From the NCBI GenBank assembly GCA_937864195.1, contig CALMJG010000116.1:1-62156 (forward strand): DNA of 62,156 nt, in the 5' to 3' direction. A program made the position numbers and the translations under genes. Source of the stretch: an uncultured Novosphingobium sp. (lineage in GTDB: Bacteria > Pseudomonadota > Alphaproteobacteria > Sphingomonadales > Sphingomonadaceae). Of this stretch, positions 1-8,940 are shown piece by piece. Below the pieces are notes generated by a model. That model saw nothing but the letters and a program-made list of their open reading frames with translations. It was not told the DNA's origin and did no database searches. How positions within the stretch are numbered: position 1 is the first letter of the stretch; each line of letters opens with the position of its first letter.

Positions 1-371
1 GATTCGCTTTCGATCCCCGGCAGGCCGCCGATGCCCGAACCGATCGAGCAGCCGGTGCGCAGCTTGAGGTCATCGTCCATGTCGACGAGGCCCGCATCTT
101 CCAGCGCCTGCCCAGCGGCATCGATGCCGTAGATGATGAACGGATCGACCTGGCGCTGGACCTTGTGATCGACGCGCTTGTCGGGATCGAAGCCCCAGGG
201 GTGGTCCTTCCCCTTCACTTCACAGGCAATGTGGCACTTCTGGTTGCTGGTATCGAAGCGGGTAATGCGTCCCGCGCCCGACTTGCCGGCGATCAGGTTG
301 GCCCAGGTGGTTTCGACATCGGCGCCCAGCGGGGTAACGAGGCCAAGACCGGTAACGACGACACGACGCAT
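1..371 (-). CDS. fabF: Beta-ketoacyl-ACP synthase II (FabF), 5' part only
   Basis: This is the N-terminal part (about 123 codons) of the elongating condensing enzyme of type II fatty acid synthesis, which joins malonyl-ACP to a growing acyl-ACP in the cytoplasm. The protein begins MRRVVVTGLGLVTPLG, the usual FabF opening, and continues with a recognisable GIDAAGQALEDAG helix and a GSGIGG segment. The active-site cysteine and the two histidines lie beyond the window, so catalytic integrity cannot be judged. The gene lies downstream of acpP on the same strand, the common acpP-fabF order. A 133-base gap separates the two genes and contains a strong hairpin. Confidence 0.97.
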   Translation of the reverse strand, partial: MRRVVVTGLGLVTPLGADVETTWANLIAGKSGAGRITRFDTSNQKCHIACEVKGKDHPWGFDPDKRVDHKVQRQVDPFIIYGIDAAGQALEDAGLVDMDDDLKLRTGCSIGSGIGGLPGIESE

Positions 372-397
372 GCGTCTCTCCAACTTGCAGAATAAGA

Positions 398-428
398 ACA
401 GGCCCAGCCCCATAGAGGCTGAGCCTGT
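398..428 (-). terminator. Hairpin between acpP and fabF (attenuator or terminator-like)
   Basis: A 12-base inverted repeat with one mismatch (a G-U pair in RNA) closes a 7-base loop: ACAGGCTCAGCC, loop, GGCTGGGCCTGT on the minus strand. It is followed by a weak T-rich run (TCTTATTC). Its position between acpP and fabF suggests partial termination or mRNA processing, which would let acyl carrier protein be made in excess over FabF. The hairpin is visible in the sequence; the function is inferred. Confidence 0.6.
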
Positions 429-504
429 CAAAAGCCATCATTCGCCGTCAGACTGCCCAGGCTCGAGCTGTTGTCCGGCGCTGCAGGCCAACGGCCAAAG
501 GCTA

Positions 505-741
505 TCAGCCCTTGTGGTCGTTGATGTACTTGATCGCATCGGCAACGGTGCTGATCTTCTCGGCAGCGTCGTCGGGGATTTCCACGCCGAACTCTTCCTC
601 GAAAGCCATGACGAGCTCGACGATGTCGAGGCTGTCTGCACCCAGGTCGTCGATAAAGCTGGCGTCTTCGTTCACCTTTTCGGCTTCGACGCCGAGATGT
701 TCGACAACGATCTTCTTAACCCGGTCGGCGGTGTCGCTCAT
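505..741 (-). CDS. acpP: Acyl carrier protein
   Basis: This small acidic 78-residue carrier holds acyl chains on a 4'-phosphopantetheine arm during fatty acid synthesis. The attachment motif DSL is at residues 36-38, so Ser37 is the modified residue, and the surrounding [18 protein letters not shown] helix is classical. The length is the family norm. A Shine-Dalgarno AAGGGA lies just upstream of the ATG. The gene precedes fabF on the same strand, and the hairpin between them may set the ratio of their expression. Confidence 0.99.
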   Translation of the reverse strand: MSDTADRVKKIVVEHLGVEAEKVNEDASFIDDLGADSLDIVELVMAFEEEFGVEIPDDAAEKISTVADAIKYINDHKG

Positions 742-852
742 GGATGTGTCCCTTCGTGAACGGCAGATTAAATGTCACGCCCGCCCTAGAGAACGCCGCG
801 CGCGCTGGCAAGAGGGTGCACGGGATGATCACGGCGAATGCCCTGGGGCCGT

Positions 853-1776
853 TCAGCGCCCCTTTTGCGCCGCCATCTGGCGGCGGGCGTTGTCGCGGAT
901 GCTGATCCGGGCCAGGCCATCGCGCGCCGGCTGATAGCGCGGGTCGAGCTGGACGATCCGGCGACAGCGCAGCTGCGCCGATTCGTCGCGCCCGCGCATC
1001 TCGTCGCACAGGGCGATGTTGAACTGGGTCGGCTGGTGATCGGGATAGATCGAATCGAGCTGTTCCCAGACCGCGCAGGCCGCCGCCTGGTCGGTCTTGG
1101 TCAGCCTGACCGCCTGCCTGAACCGTTCGCCGTCCGGCTTGGCCAGACCCTTGCGCCCCTCGTTGACGCGGACCTGCTCCGAAGTCTCGTAGGGGGCAAG
1201 ATCGATGCGGATGCGCTTGCCGACCCGCTCGACCAGGTCGCGGACCACCGAATTGCCGGTGCGCGGCGCGTTCGAGGCGTCCTCGCAGCCGCGATCCTCG
1301 TAGACCTCGGGGCGGTCGTCGGACCAGATCAGGGCATCGTCGGGTCCGGTCAGGCGCATCATCACCGACAGCTCGAAGCGCCGGGCCTGGCAACGGACCT
1401 TGAACTTGCGCTTTTCAGGCGTGCACTTGCCGGCGTCGTCCTTGACGCATTCCTCGCGGTCCTCGGTATATCTGCGGACCGTCATTTCCGCCTCGGCAGT
1501 GCCGCGCAGCAGGCCTTCGGCCATGCCCGCCGAGCCTGCAGAGAGGATCTGGAAATAGGGCCGGCCGCCGATGCTGGCGCCGCGCAGCGAATCCTCGATC
1601 CGGAATGCCAGCGCCTCGCCGTCGGTGCCGCCGAAGCGATCGACCCTGATCGAGATCAGCGCCGCCGCCTCGTTGCTTCCGGCGGGATAGACCGATTCGA
1701 TGTTCAGGGTTTCACCCCGCGCCGGCGCGGACAGGGCGCAGGCGGCAAGGATGGCGACAGGCAGCAACGAACGCAT
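853..1776 (-). CDS. Secreted protein of unknown function with TPR-like C-terminus
   Basis: A 307-residue protein with a clear signal peptide (MRSLLPVAILAACALSAPARG, cleavage near residue 21), so it is probably periplasmic. The central part has a cysteine-rich stretch (EECVKDDAGKC, then KVRCQARRF) and further cysteines near residues 200-260. The C-terminal third (roughly 215-300) has helical repeats resembling tetratricopeptide units, with QLDPRYQPARDGLARI as the clearest. I do not recognise the N-terminal domain. It sits between acpP and aspS on the same strand but is separated from both by about 80-110 bases. No function is assigned. Confidence 0.85.
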   Translation of the reverse strand: MRSLLPVAILAACALSAPARGETLNIESVYPAGSNEAAALISIRVDRFGGTDGEALAFRIEDSLRGASIGGRPYFQILSAGSAGMAEGLLRGTAEAEMTVRRYTEDREECVKDDAGKCTPEKRKFKVRCQARRFELSVMMRLTGPDDALIWSDDRPEVYEDRGCEDASNAPRTGNSVVRDLVERVGKRIRIDLAPYETSEQVRVNEGRKGLAKPDGERFRQAVRLTKTDQAAACAVWEQLDSIYPDHQPTQFNIALCDEMRGRDESAQLRCRRIVQLDPRYQPARDGLARISIRDNARRQMAAQKGR

Positions 1777-1853
1777 TGATCTTCCCCGGTTTGGCCGCGC
1801 GACACGGGCCAGCTTGCGCCAGCCCGCGCCCTGTCGTCAACCGGGGCAGGAAC

Positions 1854-3635
1854 TTATGCCTTGGGCGGCTCGATCACGCGGATGTGCAGTTCGCGCAGCT
1901 GCTTCGGCTCGGCCTGCGAAGGCGCCCCCATCAGCAGGTCTTCGGCGCGCTGGTTCATCGGGAACAGCGTGATTTCGCGCAGGTTCTGCGCACCGCACAG
2001 CAGCATGACCATGCGATCGATGCCGGCCGCCATGCCCCCGTGCGGCGGAGCGCCGTACTGGAAGGCGCGGTACATGCCGCCAAAGCGCTCCTCGACGTCG
2101 ACCTGGGTCAGGCCGGTCAGCTCGAACGCCTTGACCATCAGGTCCGGGTGCTGGTTGCGGATCGAGCCCGAGGCCAGTTCATAGCCATTGCAGACCATGT
2201 CGTACTGGAACGCCTTGATGGTCAGCGGGTCCTGGGTGTTCAGCGCTTCCAGCCCGCCCTGCGGCATCGAGAACGGGTTGTGCGCGAAGTCGACCTTCTT
2301 CTCGTCCTCGTTCCATTCGTAGAACGGGAAATCGACGATCCAGCAGAAACGGTAGGCGTCCTGCTCGATCAGGCCAAGCTGCTCGCCCACCCGGGTGCGC
2401 GCCGCGCCCGCCAGCTTGGCGGCCTGCTCTTCCTTGCCCGCGGCAAAGAAGGCGCCGTCATCCGGGCCAAGGCCCAGCGCGTCGAACAGCGCGGCCATGC
2501 GCTCCTCGCCGTGGTTCTTGGCGATCGGGCCGCCGAAGGCGCCGCCCTTGCGGGTAACATAGCCCAGGCCCGCATGACCTTCGCTGCGCGCCCATTCGTT
2601 CATTTCGTCGAAGAACTTGCGGCTCTTGTCCGCCGTGGCGGGGGCCGGGATCAGGCGCACGACGCCGCCGCTGCCGACGATCTTCTCGAACAGGCCGAAA
2701 CCGGACTGCTGGAATTCGCCCGTCACGTCGCGGATCACCAGCGGGTTGCGCAGGTCCGGCTTGTCGGTGCCATAGTCCAGCATCGCCTTGGCATAGGGGA
2801 TGCGCGGGAACTGGCCCGCAGGCGTAACCGACTTGCCATCGGCGAACTTCTCGAAGATCCCGGCCATGACAGGCTCCATCGTCTCCCAGACTTCTTCCTG
2901 GGTGACGAAGCTCATTTCGAGGTCAAGCTGGTAGAACTCGCCCGGCAGGCGGTCGGCGCGCGGATCCTCGTCGCGGAAGCACGGGGCGATCTGGAAATAG
3001 CGATCGAAGCCCGCGACCATCAGCAGCTGCTTGTACTGCTGCGGCGCCTGCGGCAGCGCGAAGAACTTGCCCGCGTGGATCCGGCTCGGCACCAGGAAGT
3101 CGCGCGCGCCCTCCGGGCTGGAGGCGGTCAGGATCGGGGTCGAATATTCGGTAAAGCCGCCCGCTTCCATGCGGCGGCGGGTTTCCGAGATGATCTGCGT
3201 GCGCTTGACGATATTGGCGTGCAGCGTTTCGCGGCGCAGATCGAGGAAGCGATAGCGCAGGCGGATTTCCTCGGGATATTCCTGCTCGCCCGCCACTGGC
3301 AGCGGCAGTTCCTCGGCCCGGCTCAGCACGGTCGCGCCGCGCGCATAGACCTCGATCTCGCCGGTCGGCAGGCCGGGGTTGACGGTGCCGGCACTGCGCG
3401 CCTTCACTTCGCCGTCGATGGTGACGACGCTTTCCAGCCGCAGGCCTTCCAGCACGGCCAGCGCCGGACTGTCGCTGTCGGCCACGATCTGGGTCAGGCC
3501 GTAATGGTCGCGCAGGTCGACGAACAGGACGCCGCCATGGTCGCGCTTGCGGTGGACCCAGCCCGACAGGCGGATGGTCTGGCCAACGTCACTAGCGCCC
3601 AGGGCGCCGCAGGTGTGGGTGCGATAAAGATGCAT
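1854..3635 (-). CDS. aspS: Aspartyl-tRNA synthetase, bacterial type
   Basis: Class II synthetase of 593 residues that charges tRNA with aspartate. It has the N-terminal OB-fold anticodon domain ([20 protein letters not shown]), motif 2 ([16 protein letters not shown]) and motif 3 ([11 protein letters not shown] near the C-terminus), with the bacterial GAD insertion between. I chose the ATG at 3635 because GGAAAGAG lies about 5 bases upstream and the protein then begins [10 protein letters not shown] as in the family; an in-frame TTG five codons earlier is less likely. Whether it also charges tRNA-Asn cannot be decided from the sequence alone. Confidence 0.98.
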   Translation of the reverse strand: MHLYRTHTCGALGASDVGQTIRLSGWVHRKRDHGGVLFVDLRDHYGLTQIVADSDSPALAVLEGLRLESVVTIDGEVKARSAGTVNPGLPTGEIEVYARGATVLSRAEELPLPVAGEQEYPEEIRLRYRFLDLRRETLHANIVKRTQIISETRRRMEAGGFTEYSTPILTASSPEGARDFLVPSRIHAGKFFALPQAPQQYKQLLMVAGFDRYFQIAPCFRDEDPRADRLPGEFYQLDLEMSFVTQEEVWETMEPVMAGIFEKFADGKSVTPAGQFPRIPYAKAMLDYGTDKPDLRNPLVIRDVTGEFQQSGFGLFEKIVGSGGVVRLIPAPATADKSRKFFDEMNEWARSEGHAGLGYVTRKGGAFGGPIAKNHGEERMAALFDALGLGPDDGAFFAAGKEEQAAKLAGAARTRVGEQLGLIEQDAYRFCWIVDFPFYEWNEDEKKVDFAHNPFSMPQGGLEALNTQDPLTIKAFQYDMVCNGYELASGSIRNQHPDLMVKAFELTGLTQVDVEERFGGMYRAFQYGAPPHGGMAAGIDRMVMLLCGAQNLREITLFPMNQRAEDLLMGAPSQAEPKQLRELHIRVIEPPKA

Positions 3636-3750
3636 CGAAACTCTTTCCAAGCGGCCCGCATTGTTGCAGGGGCGAAAGCGCGGCTAACAGGCGATGGCCG
3701 CGTTTTTGTCAAGCCGGGGGCTCGCACGGGCCCGCATACAGAAAAGAAAC
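3636..3750. promoter_or_regulatory. Divergent promoter region aspS / rnd
   Basis: These 115 bases separate the divergently read aspS and rnd genes and must contain both promoters. I see no clear sigma-70 hexamers, no palindrome and no T-box-like element. Confidence 0.4.
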
Positions 3751-4950
3751 ATGAAGATACACCCGCTGATCACGACGACCGACGCGCTGAAGGCCTTGTG
3801 CGAGCGTCTGGCCAAGGCCGATTTCGTCTGCGTCGATACCGAATTCATGCGCGAAAACACCTATTGGCCAGAGCTTTGCCTGGTCCAGGTGGCCGATACC
3901 GAGGAGGCTGCGGCAATCGATCCGCTGGCCCCGGGAATCGATCTTTCGCCGCTGCTCGACCTGCTGGTCGATAACGAGGACGTGCTGAAGGTGTTCCACG
4001 CGGGCGGGCAGGACGTGGAAATCGTCTACAACCTGACCGGCAAGACCCCGCACCCCATCTTCGATACCCAGATCGCGATGATGGCGGTCAGCCAGTCGGA
4101 ACAGATCGGCTATTCCAACCTGGTCGAATCGTGGCTCGGCATCACCGTGGACAAGGGCGCCCGCTTTACCGACTGGTCGCGCCGCCCGCTGACCGAACGC
4201 CAGATCGATTATGCGATCGGTGACGTCACCCACCTTGCCAAAATCTTCCCCAAGCTGCTGAACCGCCTGAAAAAAACCGGACGCGGAGTGTGGCTGGACA
4301 TCGAGATGGAAAAGCTCGCCGATCCGGCGAACTACCGCAACGATCCCTCGGTTGCGTGGCAGCGCATCAAGGCCGCCGGGCGCAATCCGGCGATGCTTGG
4401 CCGCCTCAAGGCGCTGGCCGCCTGGCGCGAGGCCGAAGCCCAGGACAAGAACATCCCGCGCGGCCGGATCGTCCGCGACGAAACCCTGGCCGACCTTGCC
4501 AGCCACCCGCCCAAGACCCAGGCCGACCTTGCCAAGGTGCGGGGGCTGTCTTCGGGCTGGAAGGACAACGAGATCGGCAAGCGGCTGATGGCAACCCTCG
4601 CCGCCGCCACGCCGCTCCCCGAATCCGAACTGCCGCTGCGCACTGCGCGCGGCGCGCCGCTGGGCAAGGAAGGCGCGCTGGTGGCCGACCTGCTCAAGCT
4701 GCTGCTCAAGATCCGCAGCCGCGAAATTGACGTGGCCGCCCGCCTGCTGGCGCGCAGCGAGGATCTGGAACTTCTGGCCGCCGGCGTGCGCGAACTGCCG
4801 CTGCTGGAAGGTTGGCGCTTCGGCCAGTTCGGCAAGGATGCGCTCGACCTGGTCGAAGGCAAGATGGCCTTCGCGGTGGTGAACGGGAAGCTCAAGATGA
4901 CCCATGTCGATGACGTGGTTGAGCCGGTCGATCCTGCCGAGGAAGAATGA
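3751..4950 (+). CDS. rnd: Ribonuclease D
   Basis: A 3'-to-5' exoribonuclease of 399 residues that trims tRNA precursors and other structured RNAs. The DEDD nuclease domain is complete: Asp29 and Glu31 in FVCVDTEFMRE, the aspartate of FHAGGQDVEIV, and the tyrosine and aspartate of QIDYAIGDVTHL. An HRDC RNA-binding domain follows at about residues 205-290 (LKALAAWREAEAQ), then a second C-terminal HRDC-like region. The ATG at 3751 gives the usual N-terminus; an in-frame ATG at 3694 would add 19 unlikely residues. It is divergent from aspS and followed by oxyR on the same strand. Confidence 0.96.
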   Translation: MKIHPLITTTDALKALCERLAKADFVCVDTEFMRENTYWPELCLVQVADTEEAAAIDPLAPGIDLSPLLDLLVDNEDVLKVFHAGGQDVEIVYNLTGKTPHPIFDTQIAMMAVSQSEQIGYSNLVESWLGITVDKGARFTDWSRRPLTERQIDYAIGDVTHLAKIFPKLLNRLKKTGRGVWLDIEMEKLADPANYRNDPSVAWQRIKAAGRNPAMLGRLKALAAWREAEAQDKNIPRGRIVRDETLADLASHPPKTQADLAKVRGLSSGWKDNEIGKRLMATLAAATPLPESELPLRTARGAPLGKEGALVADLLKLLLKIRSREIDVAARLLARSEDLELLAAGVRELPLLEGWRFGQFGKDALDLVEGKMAFAVVNGKLKMTHVDDVVEPVDPAEEE

Positions 4951-4975
4951 TTCACGCAGAGGCGCGGAGAAAGGG
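4951..4975. repeat. Possible dispersed intergenic element
   Basis: The segment TTCACGCAGAGGCGCGGAGA directly abuts the rnd stop codon. Very similar 'TTCACGCGGAG..' segments recur between genes in many proteobacterial and other genomes, in my recollection. Only this copy was noticed in the window. The rest of the gap up to oxyR (4976-5121) shows no gene. Confidence 0.3.
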
Positions 4976-5121
4976 AAAAGGGTTCGCGCTAAAGCGTGAA
5001 GGTGGAGTTCGTGAGGCCCAGCCGCTTTTCGTTGGCGCGACGGCAGTCGGACGCCCCCTTCGCGGCTCCAGGTGAAGCAAATCTTGGCGAACCACCCGCC
5101 CCCGTGCGATAGCCGCCGGCG

Positions 5122-6018
5122 ATGACCACCTACCTTCCCACGCTCAAGCAGCTGCAATACCTGGTCGCCCTGCATGAACACGGCCATTTCGGGCGCGCGG
5201 CGGATGCCTGCTTCGTCTCGCAATCGACGCTTTCCGCCGGACTGCGCGATCTGGAAACGCTGCTGGGGGTGACGCTGGTCGAGCGGACCAAGCGCGCGGT
5301 GCGCTTCACGCCGCTGGGCAATGCCGTGGTCGCCAAGGCCCACCGTCTGCTGCGCGAGGCGGAGGAGCTGTCCGACATGGTGCAGAGCGCCGGCCAGCCG
5401 CTTTCGGGCGAGGTGCGGATGAGCGTGATCCCCACCATCGCCCCCTTCCTGCTGCCCCGGATGCTGCCGCGCCTGCGGCGCGAGCGGCCCGCGCTGAAGC
5501 TGTACCTACGCGAGGAAACCAGCGCGGCGGCGATCGAATCGCTCCATCACGGACGCTCGGACTGCGTGCTGCTCGCCCTGCCCTTCCCGACCGGCGAGGT
5601 GGAGAAGGAGACGATCGAGCTGGACGCGCTGTTCGTCGCCTTTCCCAAGGACGATCCGCGCGATCCGCCCGCCGAAATCCTGCCCGAATTGATCGACGAG
5701 AACCGGCTGCTGCTGCTGGAGGACGGGCACTGCCTGAAAGAGCACGCGCTGGCCGCCTGCAACCGCCCGGAACTGCGCGCCTCTGCCACGATGATCGGCA
5801 CGTCGCTCCATACCCTCGTGCAGATGGTGGACAATGGCCTGGGGCTGACCATGCTGCCGGAAATGGCGCTGGATGCCGGTATTCTCAACGGTACGGACGT
5901 CGTCGCGCGGCCGCTGCGCACCAGCAACGCCAACCGCGAGATTGCCCTGGTCTGGCGCAAGAACAGCCCGCGCGCGGAGGAATTCCGCCTGCTGGCCGAA
6001 GAACTGCGCGCGGGGTGA
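5122..6018 (+). CDS. oxyR: Hydrogen-peroxide-responsive LysR regulator OxyR
   Basis: A LysR-family transcription factor of 298 residues. The N-terminal winged helix (about residues 8-65) holds the HFGRAADACFVSQSTLS recognition segment, followed by the substrate-type regulatory domain. The diagnostic feature is LLLEDGHCLKEHALAAC, in which Cys204 and Cys213 stand nine residues apart, exactly as Cys199 and Cys208 of E. coli OxyR. It should therefore sense peroxide by disulfide formation. It follows rnd after 171 bases. No catalase or ahpC gene is adjacent; the only peroxide-related gene in the window is the distant peroxiredoxin at 59365. Confidence 0.93.
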   Translation: MTTYLPTLKQLQYLVALHEHGHFGRAADACFVSQSTLSAGLRDLETLLGVTLVERTKRAVRFTPLGNAVVAKAHRLLREAEELSDMVQSAGQPLSGEVRMSVIPTIAPFLLPRMLPRLRRERPALKLYLREETSAAAIESLHHGRSDCVLLALPFPTGEVEKETIELDALFVAFPKDDPRDPPAEILPELIDENRLLLLEDGHCLKEHALAACNRPELRASATMIGTSLHTLVQMVDNGLGLTMLPEMALDAGILNGTDVVARPLRTSNANREIALVWRKNSPRAEEFRLLAEELRAG

Positions 6019-6077
6019 TTCGCGCCGTCCGCGCCGGAGCGATTGCCCGGGCGTCGCGCCCGTGGCATAACGGCGCC

Positions 6078-6428
6078 ATGGTCCGCAGTCTCCCAGCGCT
6101 GCTCGCCGCAGCCTCGCTCACCGCCTCCGCCGGTCTTTCCGCAGAGGCGCCGCCGCCCGTACCCACCAGCATGATGAACAAGGCCGGGGTGGTTTGCGTG
6201 AAGGTCACGCCCAAGGGCACCGTGGCCGATGCCTTCGTGGTCCGCTCGACCGGCGACGGGACTGCCGACGCCGACATGATCGACTATGTCTCGGCGCTGC
6301 GCTGGCCGGCCGCGAAAGGGCCGGATCCTTCGCGCGGGACATGGCAGCCGGTGCCGGTGGCGATGGGCGCGGTGGACGTGCCCGCCCTGCCCGATCGCTG
6401 CGCGCCACCGCCGGCGAGGCGCTGGTAG
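6078..6428 (+). CDS. Small secreted protein, possibly TonB-C-like
   Basis: A 116-residue protein with a signal peptide (MVRSLPALLAAASLTASAGLSA). The middle segment VCVKVTPKGTVADAFVVRSTG resembles the C-terminal domain of TonB-type proteins, in which an extracted 'V..G.V.D..V..SSG' strand pair is followed by a helix. There is no N-terminal anchor or proline-rich spacer, so this would be a free periplasmic domain. It starts 59 bases after oxyR. The family assignment is tentative. A 7-base-pair hairpin without a T-tract (6429-6455) begins right after the stop codon. Confidence 0.65.
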   Translation: MVRSLPALLAAASLTASAGLSAEAPPPVPTSMMNKAGVVCVKVTPKGTVADAFVVRSTGDGTADADMIDYVSALRWPAAKGPDPSRGTWQPVPVAMGAVDVPALPDRCAPPPARRW

Positions 6429-6606
6429 GCGCCGGCGTTTTCCTAACCCCGGCGCGGCTGGTAGAACGGCGGCGCTCCTTGAAACCGTCAATCCATCCGG
6501 GCCGGGAACACCGATCCTCGAAGGTCACGCGGATTCAGCGTAATCCTTTGTAAATCAACAATGTTTCCGAAACGAAAAAGTGCGCCGGGTGTCCAGCGCG
6601 CCAGCC

Positions 6607-7182
6607 TCAGTCCATGTGCTTGAGGCCGACCCGCAGATAGTCCCACCCCGTCACCAGGGTCAGCGCGGCCGCCGCCCACAGCGTGGTCAGGCCGACGCTT
6701 TCCGGAGTCAGCCACCCGCCGGTGAAAGGAATGGCAAAGTCCGGCGCCCCGCCCATCAGCACCAGCGCGCCAAAGGCGACCAGCTGGAACGTGGTCTTCC
6801 ACTTGGCAAGCTGCGACACCGGGATCGAGACCCGCAGCCCCGCCAGAAACTCGCGCAGGCCCGAAACCGCGATCTCGCGCAGCAGGATGATCAGCGCGGC
6901 GATCACATGGATCCCCTCGATCATCCCCTTGCCGGTGAGGATCAGGATCACTGCGGCGATCATGATCTTGTCGGCGATCGGATCGAGGAACTGCCCCAGC
7001 TTCGACACCGTGCCCTGCGCCCGGGCCAGGTAACCGTCGAAATAGTCGGTTATCCCCATCAGGCAGTAGAGCCCGAAGGCGATCAGGTAGCCGGTCTTCC
7101 AGCCGGGCCACCACAGCAGGGCCACCAGCAGCGGCACGGCCAGGATCCGCGAAAGCGTGAGCAGGTTGGGAAGCGACAGCAT
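6607..7182 (-). CDS. pgsA: CDP-diacylglycerol-glycerol-3-phosphate 3-phosphatidyltransferase
   Basis: An integral inner-membrane enzyme of 191 residues making phosphatidylglycerol phosphate, the precursor of phosphatidylglycerol and cardiolipin. The CDP-alcohol phosphatidyltransferase signature D-x2-DG-x2-AR-x8-G-x3-D-x3-D is perfect (DYFDGYLARAQGTVSKLG then QFLDPIAD). Several membrane segments follow. The ATG at 7182 gives the typical MLSLPNLLTLSRI start; an upstream in-frame extension is not family-like. It is divergent from the transporter gene at 7295. Confidence 0.95.
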   Translation of the reverse strand: MLSLPNLLTLSRILAVPLLVALLWWPGWKTGYLIAFGLYCLMGITDYFDGYLARAQGTVSKLGQFLDPIADKIMIAAVILILTGKGMIEGIHVIAALIILLREIAVSGLREFLAGLRVSIPVSQLAKWKTTFQLVAFGALVLMGGAPDFAIPFTGGWLTPESVGLTTLWAAAALTLVTGWDYLRVGLKHMD

Positions 7183-7294
7183 CGCCTTTTGCCATAGCCG
7201 CACTGGCGCCGGGGAAAAAGGGGGCGGTTTGGGCTTGTCCGCAGGACAAGTCCCGCTAGGTTCCGCCGCACCCGGGGCGACCAGAAGCAGGCGA

Positions 7295-8599
7295 ATGACT
7301 ACCCAGACCCACCTGATCCGCAGCCGGCGCTTTCTGCCGCTGTTCGTCACCCAGTTGCTCAATGCCTTCAACGACAACCTGTTCAAGAACGCGATGGTGC
7401 TGTTCGTCGTCTACAGCGTCTACAATTCGGAAGAGGCCGAAGGGCAGTTCAGCGCGCTGGCATCGGGCATTTTCATCCTGCCGTTCTTCCTGCTTTCCGC
7501 GTTGGCGGGGCAGCTGGCCGACATGCGCGACAAGGCGCGGATCATCCGCATCGTCAAGGCCTGCGAAATCGGCATCATGCTGGTCGGCGGCGCGGGACTG
7601 GTGCTGGCGTGGAAGGAGATCGCGGTCCACACGCTCGCCATCCCGCTGATGCTGGCGGCCCTGTTCGCGATGGGCGTCCATTCCACCTTCTTCGGCCCGA
7701 TCAAGTACGCGATCCTGCCCCAGCACCTGCATTCGGGCGAAGTGCTGGCTGGCACCGGACTGGTCGAGGCGGGAACCTATATCGCGATCCTGGCGGGCAC
7801 GATGATCGCCGGCTGGATCGAGGTCGAATGGGCCGCGCTCGGCGTCGTCCTGACCGCGCTGCTTGGCTATGGGGTAAGCCGCGAGGTGCCGCCGGCTCCC
7901 GCCCAGGGCAAGGTCGAGCCGCTGGACTACAACGTGCTGCGGTCCTCGATCGCGCTGGTCCGCAACACCAGCCACGACCGGCGCGTGTTCCTGGCGATCA
8001 TGGCGATCAGCTTCTTCTGGACCATCGGCGCGGTGCTGTTCATCCAGTTCCCGCCGCTTGCCAAGAACGTGCTGTCGGCCAGCAAGGAAGTGGCGAGCCT
8101 GTTCCTGGTGATCTTCTCGATCGGCGTCGCCATCGGTTCGATGTCGGTCAACGCGCTGCTCAAGGGCACGGTGTCGGCACGCTATTCGCCCGTATCGGTG
8201 CTGGTCATGGCGCTGTTCGTCGTGGGCTTCTACCTGGTGTGCCAGGCCTGGCCTGCGCCGGATGCGCGCGGCCTGCTGGATGTTGCCAGCTTTGTCGCCG
8301 AACCGCTGGCCGTGCCGCTGCTGCTGAGCCTGCTGGGGATCGCGACGGCGGGGGGCATGTTCGTGGTCCCGCTCTACGCCTTCCTGACCACCTTCGTCGA
8401 CAAGACCCAGACCGCGCGGACCATCGCCGCGAACAACATCGTCAATTCGGGGGCCATGGTGATCGGCTCGGTGATCGCCGTGGTGCTGAGCGCGGTCGGC
8501 GTGCCGGTGGTCCAGCAGTTGCTGCTTGGCGCGGCGATGTGCCTGGTCTCCGCCTGGCTCGGCCACCTGCTGGTCAAGGCCGAGCGCGCGGCCGCCTGA
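7295..8599 (+). CDS. MFS transporter, LplT/Aas-like (lysophospholipid flippase type)
   Basis: A 434-residue major facilitator protein with about 12 hydrophobic segments. The opening FVTQLLNAFNDNLFKNAMV is typical of LplT and of the transporter half of Aas-type proteins, which move lysophospholipids across the inner membrane for re-acylation. The acyltransferase and acyl-ACP synthetase domains fused to it in some species are absent here. Being divergent from pgsA fits a phospholipid role, but the substrate is inferred. The stop codon lies in a 6-base-pair hairpin shared with the convergent small gene. Confidence 0.85.
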   Translation: MTTQTHLIRSRRFLPLFVTQLLNAFNDNLFKNAMVLFVVYSVYNSEEAEGQFSALASGIFILPFFLLSALAGQLADMRDKARIIRIVKACEIGIMLVGGAGLVLAWKEIAVHTLAIPLMLAALFAMGVHSTFFGPIKYAILPQHLHSGEVLAGTGLVEAGTYIAILAGTMIAGWIEVEWAALGVVLTALLGYGVSREVPPAPAQGKVEPLDYNVLRSSIALVRNTSHDRRVFLAIMAISFFWTIGAVLFIQFPPLAKNVLSASKEVASLFLVIFSIGVAIGSMSVNALLKGTVSARYSPVSVLVMALFVVGFYLVCQAWPAPDARGLLDVASFVAEPLAVPLLLSLLGIATAGGMFVVPLYAFLTTFVDKTQTARTIAANNIVNSGAMVIGSVIAVVLSAVGVPVVQQLLLGAAMCLVSAWLGHLLVKAERAAA

Positions 8600-8602
8600 G
8601 CC

Positions 8603-8791
8603 TCAGGCGATGAACAGGCTGACCGCGACGAAGCAGGCGCTGTAGGCGGTCAGGAAGTCGCGCAGATCGTGCAGCGTCAGGCGCGGACGGCGCGCCGGAA
8701 CAGGTTCGGCCCCGCGCCGCACGTGCGGCGGCAGGCTGGCAAGGAACGGGTGCCGGGCGGCATCATCGGTGAGGACCAGTGACCTTCTCAT
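8603..8791 (-). CDS. Small protein with one C-terminal membrane segment
   Basis: A 62-residue open frame from the ATG at 8791. The N-terminal two thirds is basic and hydrophilic; the end (LTAYSACFVAVSLFIA) could form one membrane helix or tail anchor. It converges on the MFS gene, with only 3 bases between the stop codons. In-frame starts further upstream (for example MVKKFLRLEAM at 8821) are possible. I do not recognise a family. Codon use is GC-rich in third positions, as in its neighbours, which supports it being real. Confidence 0.55.
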   Translation of the reverse strand: MRRSLVLTDDAARHPFLASLPPHVRRGAEPVPARRPRLTLHDLRDFLTAYSACFVAVSLFIA

Positions 8792-8940
8792 GGCCTCAAG
8801 TCTTAAGAATTTCTTCACCATTTGCCAGCCGCGCCGCCCCCCGATCTCTCCCCCATCCCGTTCCGGGACAGTAACCATTCCGCCGGGAACAATTCGCCAG
8901 CGCGTTGCGGATGCGGCCAAGCGCCGATAGTCTCCACCCC

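Noticed and set aside
1776..3974. A 732-codon open frame on the plus strand opposite aspS
   Set aside because: It is the antisense shadow of aspS: high GC in third positions leaves the opposite frame open. It has no recognisable domain, and its composition is Arg/Gln/His-rich.
7157..7294. Upstream extension of the MFS transporter by 46 residues
   Set aside because: It would run through the pgsA promoter and start region; the MTTQTHLIRSRRFLPLF start at 7295 agrees with the family.
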